A stretch of 64,000 bases of DNA. It comes from Streptomyces sp. ISL-96. GTDB lineage: Bacteria; Actinomycetota; Actinomycetes; Streptomycetales; Streptomycetaceae. The position numbers were made by a program, and so were the translations under genes. Shown here piece by piece: positions 33,190-42,573 of the stretch (position 1 is the stretch's first letter; every line of letters starts with the position of its first letter). The stretch covers positions 124,001-188,000 of the forward strand of contig NZ_JAGGPA010000018.1 in assembly GCF_018614035.1 (NCBI RefSeq), written 5' to 3'. Under the pieces are notes generated by a model that was not told the DNA's origin, made no database searches, and saw only the letters and a list, made by a program, of their open reading frames with translations.

Positions 33190-36100
33190 GTGTCAGCTCG
33201 AATCACCGACCCCGAGCAGCTCAAAGAGCTCCTCGGCATCCCGTTCACCCCGGAGCAGATGGCGTGCATCACCGCACCGCCTGCCCCGCAGGTCATCGTG
33301 GCCGGAGCCGGTTCGGGCAAGACGACGGTCATGGCCGCGCGGGTGGTGTGGCTGGTCGGCACGGGCCAGGTCGCCCCCGAGCAGGTACTCGGCCTCACCT
33401 TCACCAACAAGGCGGCCGGCGAGCTCGCCGAGCGCGTCCGCAAGGCACTGATCCGCGCCGGGGTGACCGACCCCGACGTCATCGACCCCGACAACCCTCC
33501 CGGCGAGCCCAGGATCTCGACGTACCACGCCTTCGCCGGACAGCTCCTCGCCGAGCACGGCCTGCGCATCGGCCTCGAACCGACCGCCCGCCTCCTCGCC
33601 GACGCCACCCGCTACCAGCTCGCCGCGCGTGTGCTGCGGGAGGCGCCCGGCCCGTATCCGGCACTCACCAAATCCTTCCCGTCCCTGGTCAGCGACCTGC
33701 TGGCGCTGGACGGTGAGCTGGCCGAGCACCTCGTGAAGCCGGCCCGCCTCGCGACGTACGACACCGAGCTCCTCAGCACCCTCGCGTCCGTCAAGCTCTC
33801 CAACGCCGACCTGCGCAAGGTCCCCGAAGCCGCCGCCGCCCGACTCGAACTGCTCGAACTCACCACCCGCTACCGCGAGGCCAAGCGCAGCCGCGACCTC
33901 CTCGACTTCGGCGACCAGATCGCGCTCTCCGCCGAGCTCGCGCTCACCAGCGAGGAGGCCGGCCGGATCCTGCGCGACGAATTCCGGGTGGTCCTGCTCG
34001 ACGAGTACCAGGACACGTCGGTCGCGCAGCGCCTGCTCCTCTCCGGCCTGTTCGGCGGCGGCACCGGGCACGCGGTGACGGCGGTCGGCGACCCCTGCCA
34101 GGCGATCTACGGCTGGCGCGGCGCGTCCGTCGCCAACCTCGACGACTTCCCGGCCCACTTCCCGTACGCCGACGGAAGCCCCGCGGCCCGCTTCTCGCTC
34201 AGCGAGAACCGCCGCAGCGGCGGCCGCCTCCTCGACCTCGCCAACGGCCTCGCCGTCCCGCTGCGCGCCATGCACGAGGGCGTGGAGGCACTGCGTCCCG
34301 CCCCGGGCGCCGAGCGCGACGGCGTCGTCCGCTGCGCCCTCCTGCCCACCCACGCGGAGGAGATCGCGTGGCTGGCCGACTCGATAGCCCACCTCGTCCG
34401 TACGGGAAAGGAACCCGGCGAGATCGCCGTCCTGTGCCGTACGGCGGGCGACTTCGCCGAGATCCAGGGCGCGCTGGTGGCCCGCGACGTACCGGTGGAG
34501 GTGGTCGGCCTCTCCGGGCTGCTCCACCTCCCCGAGGTCGCGGACCTCGTCGCGGTCTGCGAAGTCCTCCAGGACCCCGGTGCCAATGCCTCGCTCGTAC
34601 GCATCCTCACCGGCCCCCGCTGGCGCATCGGCCCGCGCGACCTGGCGCTGCTCGGACGCCGCGCCCGCCTGCTCGTCCACCGCGCGCCGGGAACCGACCC
34701 GGACGCCGACCCCGACGGCAGGCTGGCCGAGGCCGTCGAGGGCGTGGACCCGGCGGAGGTCATCTCCCTGGCGGACGCGCTCGACACGTTCCTGGAGCCG
34801 GGCGGCGGCGGTACGGACGACGGCCTGCCCTTCTCGGCGGACGCCCGGGTCCGCTTCGCCCGCCTCGCGGCCGAGCTGCGCGACCTGCGGCGCTCACTCG
34901 CGGACCCGCTCATGGACGTACTGCACAGGGTGCTGGCGACGACGGGCCTCGAAGTGGAACTGTCCGCGTCCCCGCACGCCCTGGCCGCTCGCCGGCGCGA
35001 GACGCTGAGCAACTTCCTCGACACGGCGGCGGGATTCGCGGCGCTCGACGGCGAGGCGAACCTGCTCGCCTTCCTCGCGTTCCTGCGCACGGCCGCCCAG
35101 TACGAGAAGGGCCTGGACAACGCCCTGCCCGGCGGCGAGAACACCGTCAAGGTCCTCACCGCCCACAAGTCCAAGGGCCTGGAGTGGGACGTCGTGGCGG
35201 CGCCGGGCCTGGTCACGGGCCACTTCCCGAGCGAGCAGTCCCGCGACTCGTGGACCTCCCAGGCCAAAGTGCTGCCGCACGCGCTGCGCGGCGACGCGAA
35301 GACGCTCCCGGACGTGGACGGCTGGGACGCCAAGGGAATGAAGGCCTTCAAGGACGAGATGAAGGCCCACCAGCACACGGAGGAACTGCGCCTCGGGTAC
35401 GTCACGTTCACGCGCCCGCGCTCGCTGCTGCTCGGCTCGGGCCACTGGTGGGGCCCGACCCAGAAGAAGCCGCGCGGCCCGTCCGCCTTCCTGCACGCCC
35501 TGTACGACCACTGCGCGGCCGGATTCGGCGAGATCGAGGCGTGGGCGGACGAGCCGGCGGAGGGCGAGGAGAACCCGTCCCTGCGCGAGTCGGCGACGGA
35601 CCGGGCCTGGCCGCTGCCGCTGGATCCGATGTCCATGGCCCGGCGCCGCCGGGCGGCCGAGACGGTCATGGCCCACCTGGAGGCCATGGCGAACGCCCCG
35701 GCCGAGCCGGAGCCGGAGGCGGAGCCCGCCGCCGACTCCGACGAGCCCGTGGAGGAGCCCTTCGGGGCGGAGGCGGAGTACGAGAGGGACCACGACACGG
35801 AACTCGACGTCGACCCGGCGGGCTGGGACAGCTGGTCCACTGTGCGCCCCGGCGGCGTACCCGCACCCCGCTCCCACGCGCGTGTGGAGCGCCCCGGCGA
35901 CGTACCGCAGCATGCCCAGTCAGCTCCCGGGGCCCCGGGCCACGAGACGGCACCCGCACGTCCGCATCCGGCGCACGCCACTGACCCGGCCGGCCCGGCG
36001 GCCACCCGCACCGGAGCCGGAGGGCCCGGGCGCCCCGCCGCCCAGTCGCAGGACGGGACCGGCGGCCAGGGGGAAACGCCCCTCACCCCCGAAGAGGCCC

Positions 36101-36789
36101 GCGCCGTGGCCTCCTGGGACCGGGACCTCGACGCTCTCGCCGGGGAGCTACGCCGTGCCCGCGCCACCACCCGCGACGTTCTCGTACCGCCCTCCCTCAC
36201 CGCCACCCAGCTCCTGCGGCTCGCCGCCGACCCCGACGGCTTCGCCCACGAGCTCGCCCGCCCCATGCCTCGCCCGCCCCAGCCCGCCGCCCGCCGCGGC
36301 ACCCGTTTCCACGCCTGGGTGGAGTCGCGCTTCGAGGAGCTGCCGCTGCCCATGCTCGGGCCCGACGAGCTGCCCGGCGGCGACGAGACCGACGCCGAGA
36401 TCGCGGACGAGCGCGACCTGGCGGAGCTCAAGGAGGCGTTCGAGCGCAGCCCGTACGCCCGCCGCACCCCGTACCGCGTCGAGGCGCCCTTCCACCTCAC
36501 CCTCGCGGGCCGCGTGATCCGGGGCCGCATAGACGCCGTATACCGCGACAACGACACCGGCGCGTACGAGATCGTCGACTGGAAGACGGCCCGCGCCCGC
36601 ACCGCAGACCCCCTCCAGCTCGCCGTCTACCGCCTCGCCTGGGCCGAGCAGCACGACCTGCCCCTCGACTCCGTCGGCGCCGCGTTCCTCTACGTCCGCA
36701 CCGGCGAAATCGCGCGCCCCACCCGCCTCCCCGGCCGCAGGGAGCTCGAACGGATCCTGCTGGACGAGCCCGGTCCGGCGGCCGGATAG
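33190..36789 (+). CDS. adnB: AdnB-type helicase-nuclease subunit
   Basis: 1199 residues from GTG 33190; a TTG ten codons upstream (33160) is also open and neither has a strong ribosome site. Motor motifs: AGAGSGKTT (38-46), LLDEYQDTSVAQ, VGDPCQAIYGWRG, LTAHKSKGLEWD. A long acidic/Pro-rich stretch around 835-970 lies between the motor and the nuclease. The nuclease has TRFHAWVE and EIVDWKTARA (about 1129) and lacks the AdnA-type cysteine set. The partner motor of AdnA in break resection. The M20 peptidase gene starts 10 bp after it, so they may be co-transcribed. Confidence 0.88.
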   Translation: MSARITDPEQLKELLGIPFTPEQMACITAPPAPQVIVAGAGSGKTTVMAARVVWLVGTGQVAPEQVLGLTFTNKAAGELAERVRKALIRAGVTDPDVIDPDNPPGEPRISTYHAFAGQLLAEHGLRIGLEPTARLLADATRYQLAARVLREAPGPYPALTKSFPSLVSDLLALDGELAEHLVKPARLATYDTELLSTLASVKLSNADLRKVPEAAAARLELLELTTRYREAKRSRDLLDFGDQIALSAELALTSEEAGRILRDEFRVVLLDEYQDTSVAQRLLLSGLFGGGTGHAVTAVGDPCQAIYGWRGASVANLDDFPAHFPYADGSPAARFSLSENRRSGGRLLDLANGLAVPLRAMHEGVEALRPAPGAERDGVVRCALLPTHAEEIAWLADSIAHLVRTGKEPGEIAVLCRTAGDFAEIQGALVARDVPVEVVGLSGLLHLPEVADLVAVCEVLQDPGANASLVRILTGPRWRIGPRDLALLGRRARLLVHRAPGTDPDADPDGRLAEAVEGVDPAEVISLADALDTFLEPGGGGTDDGLPFSADARVRFARLAAELRDLRRSLADPLMDVLHRVLATTGLEVELSASPHALAARRRETLSNFLDTAAGFAALDGEANLLAFLAFLRTAAQYEKGLDNALPGGENTVKVLTAHKSKGLEWDVVAAPGLVTGHFPSEQSRDSWTSQAKVLPHALRGDAKTLPDVDGWDAKGMKAFKDEMKAHQHTEELRLGYVTFTRPRSLLLGSGHWWGPTQKKPRGPSAFLHALYDHCAAGFGEIEAWADEPAEGEENPSLRESATDRAWPLPLDPMSMARRRRAAETVMAHLEAMANAPAEPEPEAEPAADSDEPVEEPFGAEAEYERDHDTELDVDPAGWDSWSTVRPGGVPAPRSHARVERPGDVPQHAQSAPGAPGHETAPARPHPAHATDPAGPAATRTGAGGPGRPAAQSQDGTGGQGETPLTPEEARAVASWDRDLDALAGELRRARATTRDVLVPPSLTATQLLRLAADPDGFAHELARPMPRPPQPAARRGTRFHAWVESRFEELPLPMLGPDELPGGDETDAEIADERDLAELKEAFERSPYARRTPYRVEAPFHLTLAGRVIRGRIDAVYRDNDTGAYEIVDWKTARARTADPLQLAVYRLAWAEQHDLPLDSVGAAFLYVRTGEIARPTRLPGRRELERILLDEPGPAAG

Positions 36790-36799
36790 GCTCGGGGCC

Positions 36800-38200
36800 A
36801 TGAGCGACACCCCGGACAGCGTCGTCCGTACGTACATAGACACGCACCGCGCGGCCTTCCTCGGCGACCTCGCCGACTGGCTGCGCATCCCGTCCGTGTC
36901 GGCGCAGCCGGACCACGCCGCCGACGTACGCCGCAGCGCCGAATGGCTGTCCGCGAAGCTCAAGGAGACCGGCTTCCCGGTCACCGAAATCTGGCCCACC
37001 GCCGGCGCCCCGGCGGTCTTCGCCGAGTGGCCGAGCGGCGACCAGTCCGCCCCGACCGTGCTCGTGTACGGACACCACGACGTGCAGCCCGCCGCCCGCG
37101 AGGACGGCTGGCACACCGGCCCCTTCGAGCCGGAGGTCATCGACGGCAGGCTCTACGCCCGCGGGGCGGCCGACGACAAGGGCCAGGTCTTCTTCCACAC
37201 CCTCGGCGTACGCGCCCACCTCGCCGCCACCGGCCGCACCACCCCCGCCGTCAACCTCAAGCTCCTCATCGAGGGCGAGGAGGAGTCCGGCTCCCCGCAT
37301 TTCCGCGCGCTGGTCGAGGAGCGCGCACAGCGCCTCACCGCCGACGCCGTGATCGTCTCCGACACCGGCATGTGGTCGGAGGACACCCCGACCGTCTGCA
37401 CCGGCATGCGCGGCGTGGCCGACTGCGAGATCGAGCTGTACGGGCCCGACGAGGACATCCACTCCGGATCCTTCGGCGGCGCCGTCCCCAACCCGGCCAC
37501 CGTCGCAGCCCGCCTCGTCGCGGCCCTCCACGACGAGAACGAGCACGTCACGGTCCCCGGCTTCTACGACGGCATCGCCGAACTCACGGACCGCGAGCGC
37601 GAGCTGTTCGCCGAGCTCCCCTTCGACGAGGCCGAATGGCTCCGTACGGCGAAATCCCGCGCCACCCTCGGCGAGGCCGGCCACACCACCCTGGAACGCG
37701 TCTGGGCCCGCCCGACCGCCGAGGTCAACGGCATCGGCGGCGGCTACCAGGGCCCCGGCGGCAAGACGATCGTCCCGTCCTCCGCCCACCTGAAGCTGTC
37801 GTTCCGCCTGGTCGCGGGCCAGGAACCGGAGAAGATCGAGCAGTCCGTACGCGACTGGATCGCATCCCGCGTCCCGGCCGGCATCCGCCACAAGATCACC
37901 TTCGGCGCGGCCACCCGCCCGTGCCTGACCCCCCTCGACCACCCCGCCCTCCAGTCCGTCGTACGGGCGATGGGCCGCGCCTTCGGCCAGAAGATCCGCT
38001 TCACCCGCGAAGGGGGCTCGGGTCCCGCGGCCGACCTCCAGGACGTACTCGGTGCACCGGTGCTCTTCCTGGGTATCTCCGTACCGTCCGACGGCTGGCA
38101 CGCACCCAACGAGAAGGTCGAGATCGACCTGCTCCTCAAGGGCGTCGAAACGACCGCGTACCTGTGGGGCGATCTCGCGGCGCACTGGCGCGCCTCCTGA
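36800..38200 (+). CDS. M20 family dipeptidase/deacylase
   Basis: 466 residues. Metallo-peptidase M20 with the metal ligands in order: YGHHDVQP (His-x-Asp), ARGAADDKGQ (Asp), EGEEESGS (Glu pair) and a dimerisation domain in the middle (about 190-330); TREGGSGPAA and GWHAPNE close the active site. No signal peptide. Close to the CPG2/ArgE/DapE group with a dipeptidase-like architecture; substrate not known. From memory a different gene (a channel) holds this place in mycobacteria, so it is a lineage-specific neighbour of adnB. Confidence 0.9.
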   Translation: MSDTPDSVVRTYIDTHRAAFLGDLADWLRIPSVSAQPDHAADVRRSAEWLSAKLKETGFPVTEIWPTAGAPAVFAEWPSGDQSAPTVLVYGHHDVQPAAREDGWHTGPFEPEVIDGRLYARGAADDKGQVFFHTLGVRAHLAATGRTTPAVNLKLLIEGEEESGSPHFRALVEERAQRLTADAVIVSDTGMWSEDTPTVCTGMRGVADCEIELYGPDEDIHSGSFGGAVPNPATVAARLVAALHDENEHVTVPGFYDGIAELTDRERELFAELPFDEAEWLRTAKSRATLGEAGHTTLERVWARPTAEVNGIGGGYQGPGGKTIVPSSAHLKLSFRLVAGQEPEKIEQSVRDWIASRVPAGIRHKITFGAATRPCLTPLDHPALQSVVRAMGRAFGQKIRFTREGGSGPAADLQDVLGAPVLFLGISVPSDGWHAPNEKVEIDLLLKGVETTAYLWGDLAAHWRAS

Positions 38201-38252
38201 ACCCGAACCTGAACCTCGTCCGAAAATCCGCCAGGGGGAGTTGGAAGCACCT

Positions 38253-39227
38253 GTGAGCACCTCGACGACCGACCACACGGGCCTCAACGCGCCGGCCACC
38301 GAGCTGCCGATCGCGCTCACCGCCCCGAGTGGCATCGACCGCGCCGCGCACCACCGCCTCGACGAGGCATGGCTGGCCGCGGCGTGGAGCCACCCGACGA
38401 CGCGCGTCTTCGTAGTCTCCGGCGGACAGGCCCTGATCGACGAGCCCGCGGACAGCGCCGACGGGCGCACCGAACTCGTGATGACCCCGGCCTTCGAGGC
38501 TCCGGTCACCGAGACGCACCGCTATTTCCTCGGTACGGACGAGGAGGGCGTCAGCTACTTCGCTCTCCAGAAGGACTCCCTGCCGGGGCGCATGGACCAG
38601 TCGGCGCGCCCCGCCGGACTGCGCGAGGCCGGGCTGCTGCTCAACCCGCGCGACGCGGGCCTGTTGGTCCACGCGGTGGCGCTGGAGAACTGGCAGCGGC
38701 TGCACCGCTTCTGTTCGCGCTGCGGCGAGCGCACCGTCATCGCGGCCGCCGGGCACATCCGCCGCTGCCAGGCCTGCGGCGCGGAGCACTACCCGCGCAC
38801 CGACCCCGCTGTGATCATGCTCGTCACGGATGAGGAGGACCGGGCGCTCCTCGGCCGCCAGGTGCACTGGCCGGAAGGCCGGTTCTCGACGCTCGCGGGC
38901 TTTGTGGAGCCCGGCGAGACGATCGAGGAGTCGGTGGCCCGCGAGGTCTTCGAGGAGGCGGGCGTCACAGTCGGCCGCGTCGAGTACGTCGCCAGCCAGC
39001 CGTGGCCGTTCCCGTCCAGCCTGATGCTGGGCTTCATGGCGCGCGCCACATCGTCCGAGATCGACGTGGACGGCGAGGAGATCGAGGAGGCGCGCTGGTT
39101 CTCCCGGGACGACCTGCGCAGCGCCATCGAGACCGGCGAGATCCTGCCCCCGTCGGGCATCTCGATCGCGGCCCGCCTGGTGGAGCTCTGGTACGGCAAG
39201 CCCCTGCCGAAGCCGCTGAACCCGTAA
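38253..39227 (+). CDS. nudC: NAD(+) diphosphatase / NAD-decapping NUDIX enzyme
   Basis: 324 residues from GTG 38253. N-terminal domain, then a four-cysteine zinc ribbon (FCSRCGER and RCQACGAE), then the NUDIX box (GFVEPGETIEESVAREVFEE in outline) and the NudC signature SQPWPFPSS. It hydrolyses NADH and removes NAD caps from RNA 5' ends. The enzyme has the same position relative to mycoredoxin and UvrD2 as in M. tuberculosis (Rv3199c, from memory). A strong bidirectional terminator separates it from the convergent mycoredoxin gene. Confidence 0.93.
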   Translation: MSTSTTDHTGLNAPATELPIALTAPSGIDRAAHHRLDEAWLAAAWSHPTTRVFVVSGGQALIDEPADSADGRTELVMTPAFEAPVTETHRYFLGTDEEGVSYFALQKDSLPGRMDQSARPAGLREAGLLLNPRDAGLLVHAVALENWQRLHRFCSRCGERTVIAAAGHIRRCQACGAEHYPRTDPAVIMLVTDEEDRALLGRQVHWPEGRFSTLAGFVEPGETIEESVAREVFEEAGVTVGRVEYVASQPWPFPSSLMLGFMARATSSEIDVDGEEIEEARWFSRDDLRSAIETGEILPPSGISIAARLVELWYGKPLPKPLNP

Positions 39228-39234
39228 CGCCCGC

Positions 39235-39280
39235 GCATACGGAAGGGCCCCACGCTGTGGTGTGGGGCCCTTCCGTATGC
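39235..39280. terminator. Bidirectional terminator between nudC and mycoredoxin gene
   Basis: A perfect 19-bp stem, gcatacggaagggccccac and its complement, with an 8-nt loop. It lies 7 bp after the nudC stop and 21 bp before the convergent stop. Confidence 0.95.
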
Positions 39281-39301
39281 GTTCCGTGCGTACGCCGCGA
39301 C

Positions 39302-39556
39302 TCAGACGGCCAGGGCCTGCTTGACCTGCGCGAGGCTCGGGTTCGTCATGACGGACTGCTCACCAGAGGCGGGAACCACCAGGACGGTCGGGACCGTCTG
39401 GTTTCCGCCATTCGCCTTCTCGACGAAGGCCGCCGACTCCGGGTCCAGCTCGATGTTGATCTCGGTGTACGCGATGCCCTCACGGTCCATCTGGCTCTTG
39501 AGCCGACGGCAGTAGCCGCACCACGTGGTGCTGTACATCGTCACTGTTCCCAGCAT
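39302..39556 (-). CDS. mrx1: Mycoredoxin-type glutaredoxin-like protein
   Basis: 84 residues. Thioredoxin fold with the active-site C13-G-Y-C16 (TTWCGYCRRL) and cis-Pro region TVPTVLV. The CGYC pair is that of mycoredoxin-1 (Rv3198A in M. tuberculosis, from memory), which reduces mixed disulphides with mycothiol, the actinomycete thiol. No transmembrane part. Divergent from uvrD2 across 176 bp that must hold both promoters. Confidence 0.92.
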   Translation of the reverse strand: MLGTVTMYSTTWCGYCRRLKSQMDREGIAYTEINIELDPESAAFVEKANGGNQTVPTVLVVPASGEQSVMTNPSLAQVKQALAV

Positions 39557-39732
39557 GTCGTATGCGCTCCTCTGGTTCGCTTGGCTCGCCGGGGTCCGGT
39601 CCCCGGCGAAGCGGAAATGTCAGTGTGTCGAACGTCCGCGACCCGACCACCATTCCCGCATTAGTACGACCAGTGCCCGGCCCCTGTGGACAGCGGCCGC
39701 ATCGGCCTCTCCCGACCTGGCAGCATGGCGGG

Positions 39733-41943
39733 GTGACAGCAGCAACGCACTCCTCTCCTTTCCCGCAGGTCCCCGACGTCCCGGACTCGGCCGACGCGGT
39801 GCTCGAAGGGCTCGACCCAGAGCAGCGCGAGGTCGCGACGGCCCTGCACGGTCCGGTGTGTGTCCTGGCCGGCGCGGGCACCGGCAAGACCCGCGCGATC
39901 ACGCACCGCATCGCGTACGGCGTGCGCGCCGGGATCCTCCAGCCCGCCAGTGTGCTGGGTGTCACGTTCACCAACCGCGCCGCGGGCGAGATGCGCGGGC
40001 GGCTGCGCCAGCTCGGTGCGGGAGGGGTCCAGGCGCGGACATTCCACTCCGCCGCGCTGCGCCAGCTCCAGTACTTCTGGCCGAAAGCAGTCGGTGGCGA
40101 TCTGCCGCGGCTCGTCGAGCGCAAGATCCAGCTGGTGGCCGAGGCGGCCGCACGCTGCCGCGTCCGTCTCGACCGCAACGAGCTGCGGGACGTGACGGGA
40201 GAGATCGAGTGGGCAAAGGTCACGCAGACCGTCCCCGGCGACTACCCGGCCGTGGTCGCCAAGTCGAGCCGCGACGCCCCGAGGGACGCGGCGGAGATCT
40301 CCCAGATCTACGCGATGTACGAGCAGCTGAAGCGCGACCGGGCCATGATCGACTTCGAGGATGTGCTGCTTCTCACCGTCGGCATCCTCCAGGACCGGCA
40401 CGACATCGCCGACCACGTGCGCAGCCAGTACCAGCACTTCGTGGTGGACGAGTATCAGGACGTCAGCCCCCTCCAGCAGCGGCTGCTCGAACTGTGGCTG
40501 GGCGACCGGCCGAACCTGTGCGTCGTCGGCGACGCCAGCCAGACGATCTACTCCTTCACCGGCGCCACCCCCGACCACCTGCTGAACTTCCGCACCAAGC
40601 ACCCGGACGCCACCGTCGTGAAGCTGGTCCGCGACTACCGCTCGACACCGCAGGTCGTCCACCTGGCCAACGGTCTGCTGAACCAGGCGCGCGGCCGGGC
40701 CGCCGAGCACCGACTGGAGCTGATCTCCCAGCGCGAGGCGGGCCCGGAGCCCGTCTACACGGAGTACGCCGACGAACCAGCCGAGGCCGAGGGCACCGCC
40801 CGCCGCATCCGCGACCTCATCGCGGCGGGCGTCCCGGCCGGCGAGATCGCCGTGCTGTACCGCATCAACGCCCAGTCGGAGGTCTACGAACAGGCACTGG
40901 CCGACGCCGGTGTGCCCTACCAGCTGCGTGGAGCTGAGCGGTTCTTCGAACGCCAGGAGGTGCGCAAGGCCATCAACGCCCTGCGCGGCGCCGCCCGCTT
41001 CGGGAACAACGACTCGCTGCTCGACGATGTCGTGGACCTGCCTTCCCAGACCCGCGCCATCCTCAGCGGCAACGGCTGGACCACTCAGCCCCCGGCCGGC
41101 TCCGGCGCCGTACGCGACCAGTGGGAGTCCCTGGCGGCCCTGGTCGGGCTCGCCGAGGACTTCGCGAAGACCAAGCCCACCGCGACACTCTCCGACCTCG
41201 TCAGCGAGCTCGACGAGCGCGCGGCCTCCCAGCACGCGCCCACCGTCCAGGGCGTCACCCTCGCCTCGCTGCACTCGGCGAAGGGCCTGGAGTGGGACGC
41301 CGTGTTCCTGGTCGGCCTCACCGAGGGCATGATGCCGATCACCTACGCCAAGACCGACGAGCAGGTCGAGGAGGAGCGACGCCTGCTGTACGTCGGCGTC
41401 ACACGCGCCCGGGTGCAGTTGGGCCTGTCCTGGGCGCTGTCCCGCTCGCCCGGCGGCCGGGCCTCCCGCCGCCCGAGCCGCTTCCTGAACGGGCTGCGCC
41501 CCGGCTCCTCCGCCTCCGGCGGCCGTGGAGCGAGCGGCGGCGGCGCGAGCGTCGAGCGCGGCGGCCGCAGCGGCGGCGGCACCGGCGGTCCGGCCAGAAA
41601 CCGGCGTCGCACCTCGGCCGTGTGCCGGGTGTGCGGCAAGACCCTCACCGACGCCGGCGAGGTGAAACTGATGCGCTGCGAGGACTGCCCGTCCGACATG
41701 GACGAGGCGCTGTACGAACGGCTGCGCGACTGGCGGGCCGGCCAGGCGCAGGAGCTGGGCCAGCCCGCCTACTGCGTCTTCACCGACAAGACGCTGATGG
41801 CGATCGCCGAGGCCGCGCCGGGCGAGGCGGGAGAACTGGCCGTCATCTCAGGGGTCGGCGCCCGCAAGCTGGAGCGTTTCGGAGCCGATGTGCTGGCTCT
41901 CTGCGCAGGTCAGGACCTTGAAGGGGCCGACGAGGAGGACTGA
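39733..41943 (+). CDS. uvrD2: UvrD2-type DNA helicase with zinc cysteines and HRDC domain
   Basis: 736 residues from GTG 39733; upstream in-frame codons to 39562 are not needed. Motor motifs: LAGAGTGKTR (45-54), VVDEYQDVSPLQ, VGDASQTIYSFTG, SLHSAKGLEWD, YVGVTRARVQL. The motor is followed by a Gly/Ser/Arg linker, a tetracysteine unit (VCRVCGKT and RCEDCPSD) and an HRDC domain to the end (LRDWRAGQAQELGQPAYCVF). This three-part layout is that of mycobacterial UvrD2, where the cysteines, not the HRDC, are needed for unwinding. It stands immediately before wblC. Confidence 0.93.
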   Translation: MTAATHSSPFPQVPDVPDSADAVLEGLDPEQREVATALHGPVCVLAGAGTGKTRAITHRIAYGVRAGILQPASVLGVTFTNRAAGEMRGRLRQLGAGGVQARTFHSAALRQLQYFWPKAVGGDLPRLVERKIQLVAEAAARCRVRLDRNELRDVTGEIEWAKVTQTVPGDYPAVVAKSSRDAPRDAAEISQIYAMYEQLKRDRAMIDFEDVLLLTVGILQDRHDIADHVRSQYQHFVVDEYQDVSPLQQRLLELWLGDRPNLCVVGDASQTIYSFTGATPDHLLNFRTKHPDATVVKLVRDYRSTPQVVHLANGLLNQARGRAAEHRLELISQREAGPEPVYTEYADEPAEAEGTARRIRDLIAAGVPAGEIAVLYRINAQSEVYEQALADAGVPYQLRGAERFFERQEVRKAINALRGAARFGNNDSLLDDVVDLPSQTRAILSGNGWTTQPPAGSGAVRDQWESLAALVGLAEDFAKTKPTATLSDLVSELDERAASQHAPTVQGVTLASLHSAKGLEWDAVFLVGLTEGMMPITYAKTDEQVEEERRLLYVGVTRARVQLGLSWALSRSPGGRASRRPSRFLNGLRPGSSASGGRGASGGGASVERGGRSGGGTGGPARNRRRTSAVCRVCGKTLTDAGEVKLMRCEDCPSDMDEALYERLRDWRAGQAQELGQPAYCVFTDKTLMAIAEAAPGEAGELAVISGVGARKLERFGADVLALCAGQDLEGADEED

Positions 41944-41956
41944 TACAAACTCGTCG

Positions 41957-41996
41957 AAAAAATAGTTTGCACATGCCCCAGCAATCCCCATAGGTT
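41957..41996 (+). promoter_or_regulatory. wblC promoter with AT-rich WblC box
   Basis: TTGCAC (41967-41972) and TAGGTT (41991-41996) are 18 bp apart. Just upstream of the -35 lies aaaaaatag, the AT-rich block that WhiB7/WblC binds next to sigma region 4 in known targets, which implies positive autoregulation. Transcription should begin near 42003, giving a leader of about 570 nt. Confidence 0.75.
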
Positions 41997-42114
41997 CTTA
42001 ACCACGGGAACAGCGACTTCTCTGAAGCCCTGATTCCGTGCTGTACTTATCCGAATACGTAGGGACCGGCCCCGTGCCACCAGGTCCCCGAGACGCCGAG
42101 AGGAGGCGAGCCCA

Positions 42115-42417
42115 GTGACCAGCTTCATGAACTCCACCAAAATGACCGATCGCTCGGTCGTCGCCCCCTGCCCGCTCGGCTCCTCGCTTCGTGGCACCGG
42201 TCTGCCCGGCATTTCCGCCGTCCGTCCGGCGTCTCTCGCAGGCCTTGTCCTGGCGCGTAATGAGCGACCGACCAAGGCACCGGAAGCAGCAGTAGCAGCG
42301 GCACAGGCGAGTGCCTATGCCTTTGCGGCAGCCGGCGCCGGATCCAAGAAGCAGACGACGCAGCACCACACGATGTGGGCCTTCCGTGGGCTCGAACCCT
42401 GGAGTGATCCAGCCTGA
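42115..42417 (+). CDS. Upstream ORF in the wblC leader
   Basis: 100 codons from GTG 42115, with AGAGGAGG about 9 bases upstream. It begins MTSFMNSTKMTDRS and ends LEPWSDPA; it is Ala-rich and has no domain. Published work on whiB7/wblC describes a leader uORF whose translation decides whether transcription passes a downstream terminator; the layout here fits: uORF stop at 42415-42417, terminator from 42439. A short hairpin (gcctga-tcagga-tcaggc, 42412-42429) spans the uORF stop. So ribosome inhibition by antibiotics would raise wblC. Confidence 0.75.
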   Translation: MTSFMNSTKMTDRSVVAPCPLGSSLRGTGLPGISAVRPASLAGLVLARNERPTKAPEAAVAAAQASAYAFAAAGAGSKKQTTQHHTMWAFRGLEPWSDPA

Positions 42418-42438
42418 TCAGGATCAGGCAGGCGCCTC

Positions 42439-42473
42439 AGGGCCGCGGAACCCCACCAGGGATCCGCGGCCCT
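42439..42473 (+). terminator. Premature terminator in the wblC leader
   Basis: An 11-bp stem, agggccgcgga (42439-42449) with tccgcggccct (42463-42473), extended by ccc/ggg inside, followed by tctgttttt. It lies 100 bp before the wblC start and 22 bp after the uORF stop, the arrangement expected for transcription attenuation. Confidence 0.85.
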
Positions 42474-42573
42474 TCTGTTTTTCCCGAACGGGAGAGACAG
42501 AGCGAAGGGGCCTCGGGACAGCAACCGCCACCCGGCCGACCGGCCGGAACGACTCGACGAGGAAACAACCACC

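Noticed and set aside
34107..36602. Minus-strand ORF of 831 codons opposite adnB
   Set aside because: Shadow of the helicase-nuclease gene; Arg/Ser-rich with no domain.
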